From Gammaproteobacteria bacterium (GTDB lineage Bacteria > Pseudomonadota > Gammaproteobacteria > Steroidobacterales > Steroidobacteraceae), in contig JAURMS010000377.1 of NCBI GenBank assembly GCA_030830595.1, positions 1 through 10,434 of the forward strand: a DNA stretch of 10,434 bases. The letters run 5' to 3'. The position numbers and the translations under genes are program-made. The notes beneath the pieces are model-generated. The model had not been told where the DNA came from, did no database searches, and saw only the letters and a list, made by a program, of their open reading frames with translations. Shown piece by piece: positions 1-6,356 of the stretch (its first letter is position 1; each line of letters starts with the position of its first letter).

Positions 1-316
1 CTAAAAGTATTGCACTTAAAATCAGATAACGATCGTGAAAAGTCCAATTAATCGAAATTGGTCCGGCAGATCGCGCCGCCGATTGACCCAATAAAACCAT
101 CCAGACTGCAAGTATTCCCATGACAAGTGTTATCGTTAGTCCGTCAGCGGGAATCAAAGGGTCAGCTGCCACCCCGGCAAGTTGCAAAACCACGAAGCCA
201 GCAAATGCCCAGCCAAAGAGAAATCCAAATTCATAAACGACGCTACGACGTCTAATGCCACTAAGGATCAGAAAGCCGGTGCTCAGAATAAGGACAACGT
301 ACAGCCAGTTGTTCAT
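1..316 (-). CDS. multi-spanning membrane protein, probable Wzy-type polymerase (5' part only)
   Basis: A frame begins at ATG 316, overlapping the family 4 glycosyltransferase stop as ATGA, and stays open for 105 codons to the left window edge. It starts MNNWLYVVLILSTGF. Hydrophobic spans are seen at about residues 4-21, 31-49 and 61-78, with a fourth beginning near 98. Basic residues sit between the first two spans (IRRR, 21-24), consistent with a cytoplasmic loop. Many helices, no visible enzyme motif and a position next to two cytoplasmic glycosyltransferases fit an O-antigen/oligosaccharide repeat-unit polymerase (Wzy). A flippase or O-antigen ligase is also possible. GC is the lowest in the window (about 47% over 1-300), as usual for Wzy genes. 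That the frame is a gene is well supported; the function is inference. Confidence 0.7.
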   Translation of the reverse strand, partial: MNNWLYVVLILSTGFLILSGIRRRSVVYEFGFLFGWAFAGFVVLQLAGVAADPLIPADGLTITLVMGILAVWMVLLGQSAARSAGPISINWTFHDRYLILSAILL

Positions 317-1473
317 GAAATGGCAAGCACCGTTGCTCGTAAATGAGCCGCGTAGTTTTCTTGGGAATAATGTTGAGCCGTCATTTTTGCCGCGGAACTC
401 AGCGAATTCCGATAAGAAACATCGTCGGCTAACGTATTGAGTGCCTTGACATTGCCGTCCACGTCAAAAGGATCAACCAAAATTCCTTCCCGACCATGGG
501 TCAATACGCTTCCCACGTTTGGGCTGACTAAAAGCGGTAGGCCAGCCGCAAGAGCCTCCAGGGACGACTGGGCTGAACCTTCGCAAATGCTTGGCAGAAA
601 AAACACATCCGCCCAGGCAAGATGTTCTTGCACCGACCTGGCCTCGACCTTGCCAAAAAATTCCACATTTCGAGCCTGGAACCGGTCGGCTTCCCAGCCG
701 GGCGAAAACGGGCCTACCAAACGGAAATCAGCAAAGTCTTTGCATCGTTCTGCCGTGTCGAGCACGACCGGCGTGCCTTTCCGCAAGCCCACCGACCCAA
801 CGGTAACCACCCGCAGGCGCCCCTGTGACGGCGGCTTAACCTTGTCAAACAATTTGGCATTCAGTCCATACGGGATGGACTTGATTTTAGACCTGTCTAC
901 ACCAGCGTCAACCAAAGCGTCGGTTACAAATGACGAAGGACTAAGCACTAAACTCGCCAATTCCCACTCCGTGCGTTCGCGCTCTGCCATCTTGGCGACT
1001 AAGGATTCGGACACCGGCTGCTCGGTGCCGGGATACCGTTTAAGCGCCTCCCGGACCCAATACTGTTCGACGACGAAAGGCGCAATGGTTTGCTCAAGTA
1101 CGGTAGGCAAGCCTCTTCTGTTTGCTGCTTCGAACAACTCTTTTGCGGCCGTGTTCAAGCCGTATACCACCTGTTCGCGGCCACTGAGGTAGCCAGCACT
1201 ACGCCGTGCAAATTCACTGCTGTAGCGCAAGTACACGGAAAACAGGGCATCTGCATCCACCGCCCGGCGCCGGGCCAGTGCATAGCGAACCGCCAATTGC
1301 GGGTAACACTTGATCAAGGAGCGCGGTATGCCCGCGCTCCGAACCCTGGCGGACATCACCGGACACAGGTCAGTGACAAGCCTGCTCAGCAGCCCTTCCT
1401 GATGGAATGCCACGGCGACCGCATGGTTTCTACGAGCACCCAGTTGGGCGACAAACACCCGGGGGTTTGTCAT
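313..1473 (-). CDS. family 4 (GT-B) glycosyltransferase
   Basis: 386 residues with a two-domain GT-B layout. The N-terminal acceptor domain is about 1-195. The C-terminal nucleotide-sugar domain shows IPYGLN (200-205), VTVGSVGLRKG (223-233) and the retaining-enzyme E-x7-E motif Glu298/Glu306 in EGSAQSSLEALAAGLP, followed by GREGILVDP (327-335). It should transfer a sugar with retention to the growing lipid-linked oligosaccharide at the cytoplasmic membrane. The frame is open upstream to 1629, but those 52 extra residues lie inside the WcaE-like gene and look like read-through, so the ATG at 1473 is used; it leaves a 10-base gap. The stop overlaps the next ATG (ATGA, 316-313). GC is low (53% in the sample at 601-660). 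Sugar specificity is unknown. Confidence 0.9.
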   Translation of the reverse strand: MTNPRVFVAQLGARRNHAVAVAFHQEGLLSRLVTDLCPVMSARVRSAGIPRSLIKCYPQLAVRYALARRRAVDADALFSVYLRYSSEFARRSAGYLSGREQVVYGLNTAAKELFEAANRRGLPTVLEQTIAPFVVEQYWVREALKRYPGTEQPVSESLVAKMAERERTEWELASLVLSPSSFVTDALVDAGVDRSKIKSIPYGLNAKLFDKVKPPSQGRLRVVTVGSVGLRKGTPVVLDTAERCKDFADFRLVGPFSPGWEADRFQARNVEFFGKVEARSVQEHLAWADVFFLPSICEGSAQSSLEALAAGLPLLVSPNVGSVLTHGREGILVDPFDVDGNVKALNTLADDVSYRNSLSSAAKMTAQHYSQENYAAHLRATVLAIS

Positions 1474-1483
1474 TGGATCATTC

Positions 1484-2233
1484 TCAGGTACGGAAAATGA
1501 ACTGCGGAAGCTTGCGCAGGTTCTTGGCGGCCAGGCTCGCCACGCCGCCGACGCCGTGGGCACGCATGGCCCAAAGATCCTGGCGTGATTTTCGCACCAG
1601 ATTCCCCATGGAGCGATTGCTGATGCCACCGACGCGCATCTTGACCAGCACCTCCGGCAGGTAGCGGACCTTCAGGTCCTGAAACGTGAGCGCCCTCAGC
1701 AGCCATTCATAGTCGGCCGAGATATCCAGATCCAGCCGGTAAGGCCCTAGCTGGTCCCACAACCTGCGTCGAACGAACACAGTGGGATGCGGCGGCATCC
1801 ATCCATACTTCAGACGGCGCCGCGAGTATTGGCCGCTACGCCAACGCCTCACGGTGCGATCGGGGTGATCGCGTTGCACGTAAAGAAGATCGCCATAGAC
1901 CATGTCTACCGACGGATCCTGGAAGACCTGCGCCACCCGGGAAAGGACATCCCGGCGGGCAAAGAGATCATCGGCGTGCAGCAGGCCCAGGATATCTCCG
2001 CTCGACTTGGCAAAGCCCTTGTTCAGGGCATCGTAAACACCGCGATCGGGACCTTCCAGGATCTTTGCCACGGAGGTAACCCCTTTCTGCAGGTACTCCA
2101 AGCTGCCGTCACGTGAGCCGCCATCTGCCACGACGTGCTCTACCTCAACGCTCTGCTGACCGGCCACACTGTCCATGGCTGCAGCCAGATACGGCATGCC
2201 GTTGAACACGCTGGTGATAATACTTATTCGCAT
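1484..2233 (-). CDS. WcaE-like family 2 glycosyltransferase
   Basis: 249 residues with a single GT-A domain and no membrane span. It starts MRISIITSVFNG and shows VADGGSRDGS (35-44), the DRGVYDALNKG block (63-73), the metal-binding LHADDLF (85-91), MPPHPTVFVRR (146-156), the acceptor-side SADYEWLLR (172-180) and GGISN (202-206). The same order of blocks occurs in WcaE of the colanic acid pathway, so it probably adds one sugar to the undecaprenyl-linked repeat unit in the cytoplasm. Donor and linkage are unknown. An in-frame ATG or alternative start at 2260 adds nine residues (MGGTGRSAI) that do not fit the fold, so the ATG at 2233 is preferred. It overlaps the ElyC-like gene by 10 bases. GC is intermediate to high (63% in the sample at 1741-1800). 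Confidence 0.88.
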   Translation of the reverse strand: MRISIITSVFNGMPYLAAAMDSVAGQQSVEVEHVVADGGSRDGSLEYLQKGVTSVAKILEGPDRGVYDALNKGFAKSSGDILGLLHADDLFARRDVLSRVAQVFQDPSVDMVYGDLLYVQRDHPDRTVRRWRSGQYSRRRLKYGWMPPHPTVFVRRRLWDQLGPYRLDLDISADYEWLLRALTFQDLKVRYLPEVLVKMRVGGISNRSMGNLVRKSRQDLWAMRAHGVGGVASLAAKNLRKLPQFIFRT

Positions 2234-3033
2234 GATTGCGCTACGGCCAGTCCCACCCATTCCTTCAGGGCAATCCTAAACCCGAAGAGTGCCTCTGCCG
2301 AGGGCACCCACGCGCTGAAACCCTCTGGGGCAACGCGGGCGAACGGCCCGGCCGGCATCGGGGAGACCGTCACGCCTGCACACTCGAAGGCCCGCACGGC
2401 ACGTCGCATATGCCAGGCAGAAGTCACCAGCACTGCGTCCTCCATACCCTCTGCATCCATGATGCGCGCGACCTCTCGAGCATTGCTGACCGTATTGAAA
2501 CTGCCCGACTCCTGCAGCGTCACGGTTGCCGGCACCCCGAGGTCCTTAAGGAGTGCGGCCGTGGCAGCGGTCTCGGGTTCCATGACGGGCGCTTCCGGTG
2601 CCGGGCCCGCCGAGACGATCAACTTCGGCGCACAGCCTGCCGCGTACAATCTCGCCGCCTGCCAGACCCGATCCCCAGATTGTCCGATCCGTGCCTGGGG
2701 ATCGCCAACGACCGCCGGCAGCATGCCACCCCCAAGCAGAACGATCGCGTCGGCCTGTGGACATTCATTCTCGGGGACTAACGCGTAAGGGGCTTCCAGT
2801 CTCTCGAACATCAGGTAACCGGTCCAGGGTAGCGAGGCCAACAGCAAGCCGGCCACGCTGGCCCACAGTAGTGACACCCCAAGGCGCCGGCGTTTGGGCG
2901 CCCCGTATAGCAGCGCCCCGGTCGCTGTCGCGAGCGCCCAGAGCAGGACCGGATCCACCAGGGCGGACGGCCTGATCAATGCGCGACCCGTCTGCCCGGA
3001 TTGGCGGGTAAGGACAGGGCATCGAGCAGGCAC
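2224..3033 (-). CDS. ElyC/SanA/YdcF-family (DUF218) membrane protein
   Basis: Up to 269 residues. Two N-terminal hydrophobic spans (about 28-44 and 52-70) precede a DUF218 domain with LLGGG (99-103), SFNTVSNA (178-185), TSAWHMRRA (204-212) and ALKEWVG (255-261). This is the architecture of E. coli ElyC, a factor linked to envelope and lipid-carrier homeostasis. DUF218 proteins are common in surface-polysaccharide clusters, where their reaction is undefined. The start is uncertain. The GTG at 3033 gives a 58-base overlap with the SGNH gene. A TTG at 2979 overlaps its stop (TTGA), and a GTG at 2958 would put the first helix two residues from the N-terminus, as in ElyC. None has a clear Shine-Dalgarno. 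GC is the highest sampled (72% at 2581-2640). The 3' end overlaps the next gene by 10 bases. Confidence 0.85.
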   Translation of the reverse strand: MPARCPVLTRQSGQTGRALIRPSALVDPVLLWALATATGALLYGAPKRRRLGVSLLWASVAGLLLASLPWTGYLMFERLEAPYALVPENECPQADAIVLLGGGMLPAVVGDPQARIGQSGDRVWQAARLYAAGCAPKLIVSAGPAPEAPVMEPETAATAALLKDLGVPATVTLQESGSFNTVSNAREVARIMDAEGMEDAVLVTSAWHMRRAVRAFECAGVTVSPMPAGPFARVAPEGFSAWVPSAEALFGFRIALKEWVGLAVAQSCE

Positions 3034-3944
3034 TCCGCAAGCGCCGCCTGTCCCGCCGCGGTGAGGTGGATGTCATCCCGATAGGGCGACAAACCGGCAG
3101 CCTCTGCTCCGCCGAGACAGGTCGATCCCCACAGGAAGGGGATCCCCAATTGATTCAAGAGGCGCTGAATGCGAGCAAGTTCAGGGGACTTCTGAGATCG
3201 TTCCAACTCCCGACGCTCCGGATGGAGAACCACCACGACCTGCGGCACTTGTGAGGCGGCCAGTTGCAGGAACTCGGACAACTCCTGTGCTCCCTGCCCC
3301 ATCGCCAGAGAAACCCTCGATGCCCGCTCCTTGGAATCCCCTGACTCAGCCACCAGGCTCAGCCAGGAGTGGACGATGACACGCCACACACCATCCCAAA
3401 CTGCAGAGACAGGGCGATGCTCCGGATGTGTCGCCGAATTCAGGTCGGCAAAAGTGGGGTTGTCGCGAAGGTCATGGCCGGACACCACCAGCAGTACTGC
3501 ATCGGCGTGGAAAAAGCCAAATTCCTGTACGTACGCCAGCCAATTGCCCGGCCCCCAGCTGCCTGCTGCGACATTGCCCACCGTTACCGACCCCGGACGC
3601 TCAGCCTCAAGGCGAGACCCGAGGAGTGCCGTTGCCAGATCGGCCTGGTCTGTCCGTTTACCCCCATTGACCACCGAGTCACCAAACACCAAAACTCTGT
3701 ACTCCCCTGCCGCCTTATTGGGAGCAAAATCAGGACTCCTCATGCCGAAGTGGTTGACCTCGACCAGATTGCCATAGGGGCGGGCCACCTGATCCGCCTT
3801 GAGCAGGTATTCAATAGTCGGGTGCGTCACGTAAAGGATTGGGTCACCCAATTCAAGCCAGTACCGCGCCAGCAACTCAAGGACGATGACCACCATGGCG
3901 ATCCAGCTGGCCCAACCGACAAAACGGCTCGGGAGTTTTACCAT
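2976..3944 (-). CDS. membrane-anchored SGNH/GDSL hydrolase-like protein
   Basis: 322 residues. An N-terminal helix (about 10-27, WASWIAMVVIVLELLAR) is an uncleaved anchor or signal anchor, so the catalytic domain should face the periplasm. SGNH blocks are present: block I VFGDSVVNGG with nucleophile Ser90, block II Gly128 in VAAGSWGPGNW, and block V DDIHLTAAG with Asp290 and His293 completing the triad. Block III reads SGHDLRDN (155-162) instead of the canonical GxND, so the oxyanion-hole Asn is displaced or absent. In polysaccharide loci such proteins are O-acetyl (or other acyl) esterases or acetyltransferases of the AlgX/AlgJ type. Which one applies here cannot be decided. The stop overlaps the next reading frame. 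GC is high (62% in the sample at 3601-3660). Confidence 0.8.
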   Translation of the reverse strand: MVKLPSRFVGWASWIAMVVIVLELLARYWLELGDPILYVTHPTIEYLLKADQVARPYGNLVEVNHFGMRSPDFAPNKAAGEYRVLVFGDSVVNGGKRTDQADLATALLGSRLEAERPGSVTVGNVAAGSWGPGNWLAYVQEFGFFHADAVLLVVSGHDLRDNPTFADLNSATHPEHRPVSAVWDGVWRVIVHSWLSLVAESGDSKERASRVSLAMGQGAQELSEFLQLAASQVPQVVVVLHPERRELERSQKSPELARIQRLLNQLGIPFLWGSTCLGGAEAAGLSPYRDDIHLTAAGQAALAECLLDALSLPANPGRRVAH

Positions 3945-3948
3945 CCGG

Positions 3949-3956
3949 CCCCTCTC
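3949..3956 (-). promoter_or_regulatory. strong Shine-Dalgarno for the SGNH gene
   Basis: Minus-strand GAGAGGGG, four bases before the ATG at 3944, overlaps the TGA of the upstream methyltransferase (3957-3955). It is the clearest ribosome-binding site in the window and fixes the SGNH start. Confidence 0.7.
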
Positions 3957-4581
3957 AGGCAGAACGCCGGGCCAGCACGACCATCGACTTAGCGACGATC
4001 GGAATGCGCCCCACGCGCTCGATAGTCGGGGGCTGAAATCCAGCCTCCCTCAGCAGCGTCGAAATAGTGGCCGGCGACCAAAACTTTATGTGCCCATGGT
4101 CCCAAAGCGCAGTCAAATGCTGGTCCCACTTACCAGTGACGGCCAGCGCGAGATTCTTCCAGTAGCCGTGATAAGGCGTAGACAGGATTGCGAGTCCACC
4201 TGGTTCCAGCAGATCAAACATGCGCTGGACAAATATCCTTGGTGAGTACAGATGCTCAACAACCTCCAGGCTAATCACCACGGGAAAACGCCCATATTTA
4301 TTGGCCAAGTCGTCGTATACGGAACCCTCTTCGAGCTGAAGAGTTGGATACCGCAACCGTGCATGTTGAAGCCCGGATTCAGATACCTCTACGCCCGTCA
4401 CAGCCCAGCCATGCTGCGACAACTCAAAGGCTACGCTCCCGTTGCCGAAACCCATCTCAAAGAGTCGTCGATCCACGCCCAGCAAACCAGTCGTCTCAAG
4501 CTGTCGAAGCACTGTGGGAACCAAGTAGTCATGCGAGGCGTTAAGCCCTGTCACTAAATGCTGGTATTCAGTGGCTAACAT
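3955..4581 (-). CDS. class I SAM-dependent methyltransferase, UbiG-like (second of two)
   Basis: 208 residues, unrelated in detail to the methyltransferase just upstream. Motif I is LFEMGFGNGS (40-49), the ribose-binding acid is Glu65 in GVEVS, then SLEVVEHLYSP (104-114), LEPGGLAILSTPY (125-137) and a GHIKFWSP element (163-170) typical of UbiG/Methyltransf_11-type enzymes. It probably acts on a sugar or lipid-linked sugar of the same glycan, but the acceptor is unknown. It begins 28 bases after the previous stop and ends 10 bases before the SGNH gene. Its base composition is low for the window (48% in the sample at 4261-4320), unlike the high-GC SGNH gene that follows, so the 3' end may mark a cassette boundary. 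Soluble, cytoplasmic. Confidence 0.88.
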   Translation of the reverse strand: MLATEYQHLVTGLNASHDYLVPTVLRQLETTGLLGVDRRLFEMGFGNGSVAFELSQHGWAVTGVEVSESGLQHARLRYPTLQLEEGSVYDDLANKYGRFPVVISLEVVEHLYSPRIFVQRMFDLLEPGGLAILSTPYHGYWKNLALAVTGKWDQHLTALWDHGHIKFWSPATISTLLREAGFQPPTIERVGRIPIVAKSMVVLARRSA

Positions 4582-4609
4582 GGCTGGTCAGCTACCAGAC
4601 AAATCGCAA

Positions 4610-5323
4610 TCAAGCCGATTTCTGCCACACTACCAGTACGGACTTGCCAACCCGGTAACCCAAGACCGGATCCAGCAATCGTGACAGTCTTACCAACACC
4701 CGGTCCCAGAACAACACCTGCGTTTGGCTCGGCATTGAAGTCTGGAGAAGGAGGCGATTAGCAACAGAGGCCAACATGCCGACGCAGTCCAACATGCGCC
4801 ATCGGATCACTTTCAAGGACGGCGGAGCAGTCCTGATCAAAGTCTTGGCTTTGTAGCGTCTGTAGTGCCCAATAGCACGATCAAAAGGGGTATACAGGGC
4901 GGGATGCGCCGGCGCAAGAACGACCAAGTATCCGCCAGCTCGCAACTTGCCAGCCGCAAGGTGCAACTCCTCACGATCAGCAAGGATGTGTTCCAGCACG
5001 TCCAGATAGAGAACAGTGTCTGCCCGGATATCCGGAGGCAGGGCCGACAGCCCGCCCCGCAACACCTCCACGTTACTCGGCAAGAGCTCACTCCGCCTCG
5101 CCTCTGCCAGCGTTTCACTCATGCCAACGTCAGGCTCTATTGCAACCCAACGCGTAGCATAGGTGGCCAAGCGCTTAGTACGGGTCCCAAGCCCTGCCCC
5201 GACCTCGAAGACTGTGCCACATAAATAAGGCATGACCTGCCTCTCGACAGTGTCACCCCAGCAAGTCGCCGCCGCGAATACCATGAGCTCTTGCCCGCTG
5301 TATTTGTCTAGGGCTGTGGCCAC
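4610..5323 (-). CDS. class I SAM-dependent methyltransferase (first of two)
   Basis: 237 residues with a Rossmann-type methyltransferase core. Motif I is VFEVGAGLGT (38-47), the acidic residue ending strand 2 is Glu63 in AIEPD, and LYLDVLEH (105-112) and LRAGGYLVVLAP (127-138) are the later core motifs. A downstream GHYRRY motif (152-157) recurs in methyltransferases encoded beside DPM1-like glycosyltransferases; that recurrence is from memory and not checked. It probably methylates a sugar hydroxyl or a lipid-linked glycan intermediate. Substrate and position are not readable. Translation starts at a GTG that overlaps the GtrB-like gene by 16 bases, which suggests translational coupling. A family-like N-terminus (roughly 35 residues before motif I) supports this start. 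No transmembrane span is clear. Confidence 0.85.
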   Translation of the reverse strand: MATALDKYSGQELMVFAAATCWGDTVERQVMPYLCGTVFEVGAGLGTRTKRLATYATRWVAIEPDVGMSETLAEARRSELLPSNVEVLRGGLSALPPDIRADTVLYLDVLEHILADREELHLAAGKLRAGGYLVVLAPAHPALYTPFDRAIGHYRRYKAKTLIRTAPPSLKVIRWRMLDCVGMLASVANRLLLQTSMPSQTQVLFWDRVLVRLSRLLDPVLGYRVGKSVLVVWQKSA

Positions 5324-6282
5324 CAGGTCTCTACCCGTTGCATGTACTTAAGTCCGTCAGTCTTCGGAAAGAACGTCAACTGTTGCCGCGCCTGCAACGT
5401 AATAAATGCAAGCAGGGCTGCAAAGACGACACTGACGAGAGAAACAATTATAAGGGATCCAACCACCTGTGACGCCCAGCCAGGAATTGCCAATTCCGTC
5501 AGGAACCTGATTCCAGCAACACTCAAAATTGCAAGCAACGCGGCTATCGTGATACAGACGGAAGCAAAAATGAGCCTAGCGGCAACGCGATCTGAATAGA
5601 CCGACATCGCGCTCAAGCCATGTACTGCGAGAGTCACCCAACTCATGCGACTTCGTCCCGAGTAGCGCGTTCCTCGGTCGGCAGGGATGACAATCACCGG
5701 CAGTTGTGCACGGCTAACAGCAGCAGAAAAGTGATTCCAGATATCGCCGTTACAAACAAGCCGTGCAAGCGCCTGCCAGGGCACTAGAGAGAAGTTTCCG
5801 AATGGCAGTTTGTGACCAGTAAGCCAACGAAACGTAAACAGGTAAATACGATATCCCAGCCTGAACCTAAGCGACTCCGAGCGCTTAGCCCGCCCCGCTA
5901 CTACAATTGCTTCTTCATTTTCAAAAGAGGCATCTATTAGACGCAAGACGTCGGCCGGCTTATCCTCACCGTCTGCATCCATGATGACAGCCGCTTCCGC
6001 AATATTCGCGTTGACAACGTGAACCGCACCAAGCGCAATCGCCCGCTGATGTCCCATGTTCGCCGCAAGGCGCAGAATCTCCACCCGAGATATCCGCTTT
6101 AAACCTGACCAGGTCGACGCATCTGAAGGGCCAGCGTCAGCCGAACCATCATCGACCGCAAGTACCGCAACCTGCAAGGATTCAGGATGAGGCGACTCAG
6201 CCAGAATGCGATCGAGCTCGTGCACCAGCCGACTGAACGATTTCCAGTCCTCGTATACCGGTGTTATAACCACGATGCGCAT
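5308..6282 (-). CDS. GtrB/DPM1-like family 2 glycosyltransferase (polyprenyl-phosphate sugar synthase)
   Basis: 324 residues. The N-terminal GT-A domain (about 1-215) begins MRIVVITPVYED and holds the nucleotide-binding DDG (44-46) and the metal-binding DAD (102-104, in MDADGEDKP). Two hydrophobic spans follow, at about 235-258 and 272-298, before a short cytoplasmic tail. This layout matches GtrB, ArnC and bacterial DPM1-type enzymes, which move a sugar from a nucleotide donor to undecaprenyl phosphate on the cytoplasmic face. The product would be a donor for a GT-C enzyme, and one is encoded directly upstream. No flippase (GtrA-like) is visible in the window. A 74-base gap precedes the ATG, the largest in the cluster. 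The frame stays open through that gap but offers no ATG, GTG or TTG, so the ATG at 6282 is the start. No clear Shine-Dalgarno is seen. The sugar transferred is unknown. Confidence 0.85.
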   Translation of the reverse strand: MRIVVITPVYEDWKSFSRLVHELDRILAESPHPESLQVAVLAVDDGSADAGPSDASTWSGLKRISRVEILRLAANMGHQRAIALGAVHVVNANIAEAAVIMDADGEDKPADVLRLIDASFENEEAIVVAGRAKRSESLRFRLGYRIYLFTFRWLTGHKLPFGNFSLVPWQALARLVCNGDIWNHFSAAVSRAQLPVIVIPADRGTRYSGRSRMSWVTLAVHGLSAMSVYSDRVAARLIFASVCITIAALLAILSVAGIRFLTELAIPGWASQVVGSLIIVSLVSVVFAALLAFITLQARQQLTFFPKTDGLKYMQRVETWWPQP

Positions 6283-6356
6283 AGAATATTCGGCGACAGA
6301 GCCATCCTGCAGTTTGGGCCTTGCGATTGGGGAAGTCTCAACCGCCTTCGGCAGAG
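6283..6356 (-). other. longest intergenic gap of the cluster, 74 bases
   Basis: This separates the GT-C gene from the GtrB-like gene. Directly after the GT-C stop, 6337-6356 can fold into a small imperfect hairpin on the minus strand: CTC/GAG and CCG/CGG arms, a loop of AAGG, with a T-T mismatch and a G-T pair between the arms. No T-run follows, so it does not qualify as an intrinsic terminator. I see no convincing promoter either. Confidence 0.4.

Noticed and set aside
437..1192. Plus-strand open frame of 251 codons
   Set aside because: It lies wholly antisense to the family 4 glycosyltransferase, which has clear motifs. Its product is Ser/Thr/Arg/Pro-rich with no recognisable domain, as expected of a shadow frame.
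1474..1629. 52-residue N-terminal extension of the family 4 glycosyltransferase
   Set aside because: It lies inside the WcaE-like gene in another frame and is Trp/Arg/Pro-rich without a fold. The GT-B domain begins cleanly at the ATG at 1473.
6337..6356. Hairpin after the GT-C stop as a rho-independent terminator
   Set aside because: The stem has a mismatch and a G-T pair and no T-run follows. Neighbouring genes continue on the same strand, so termination is not supported.
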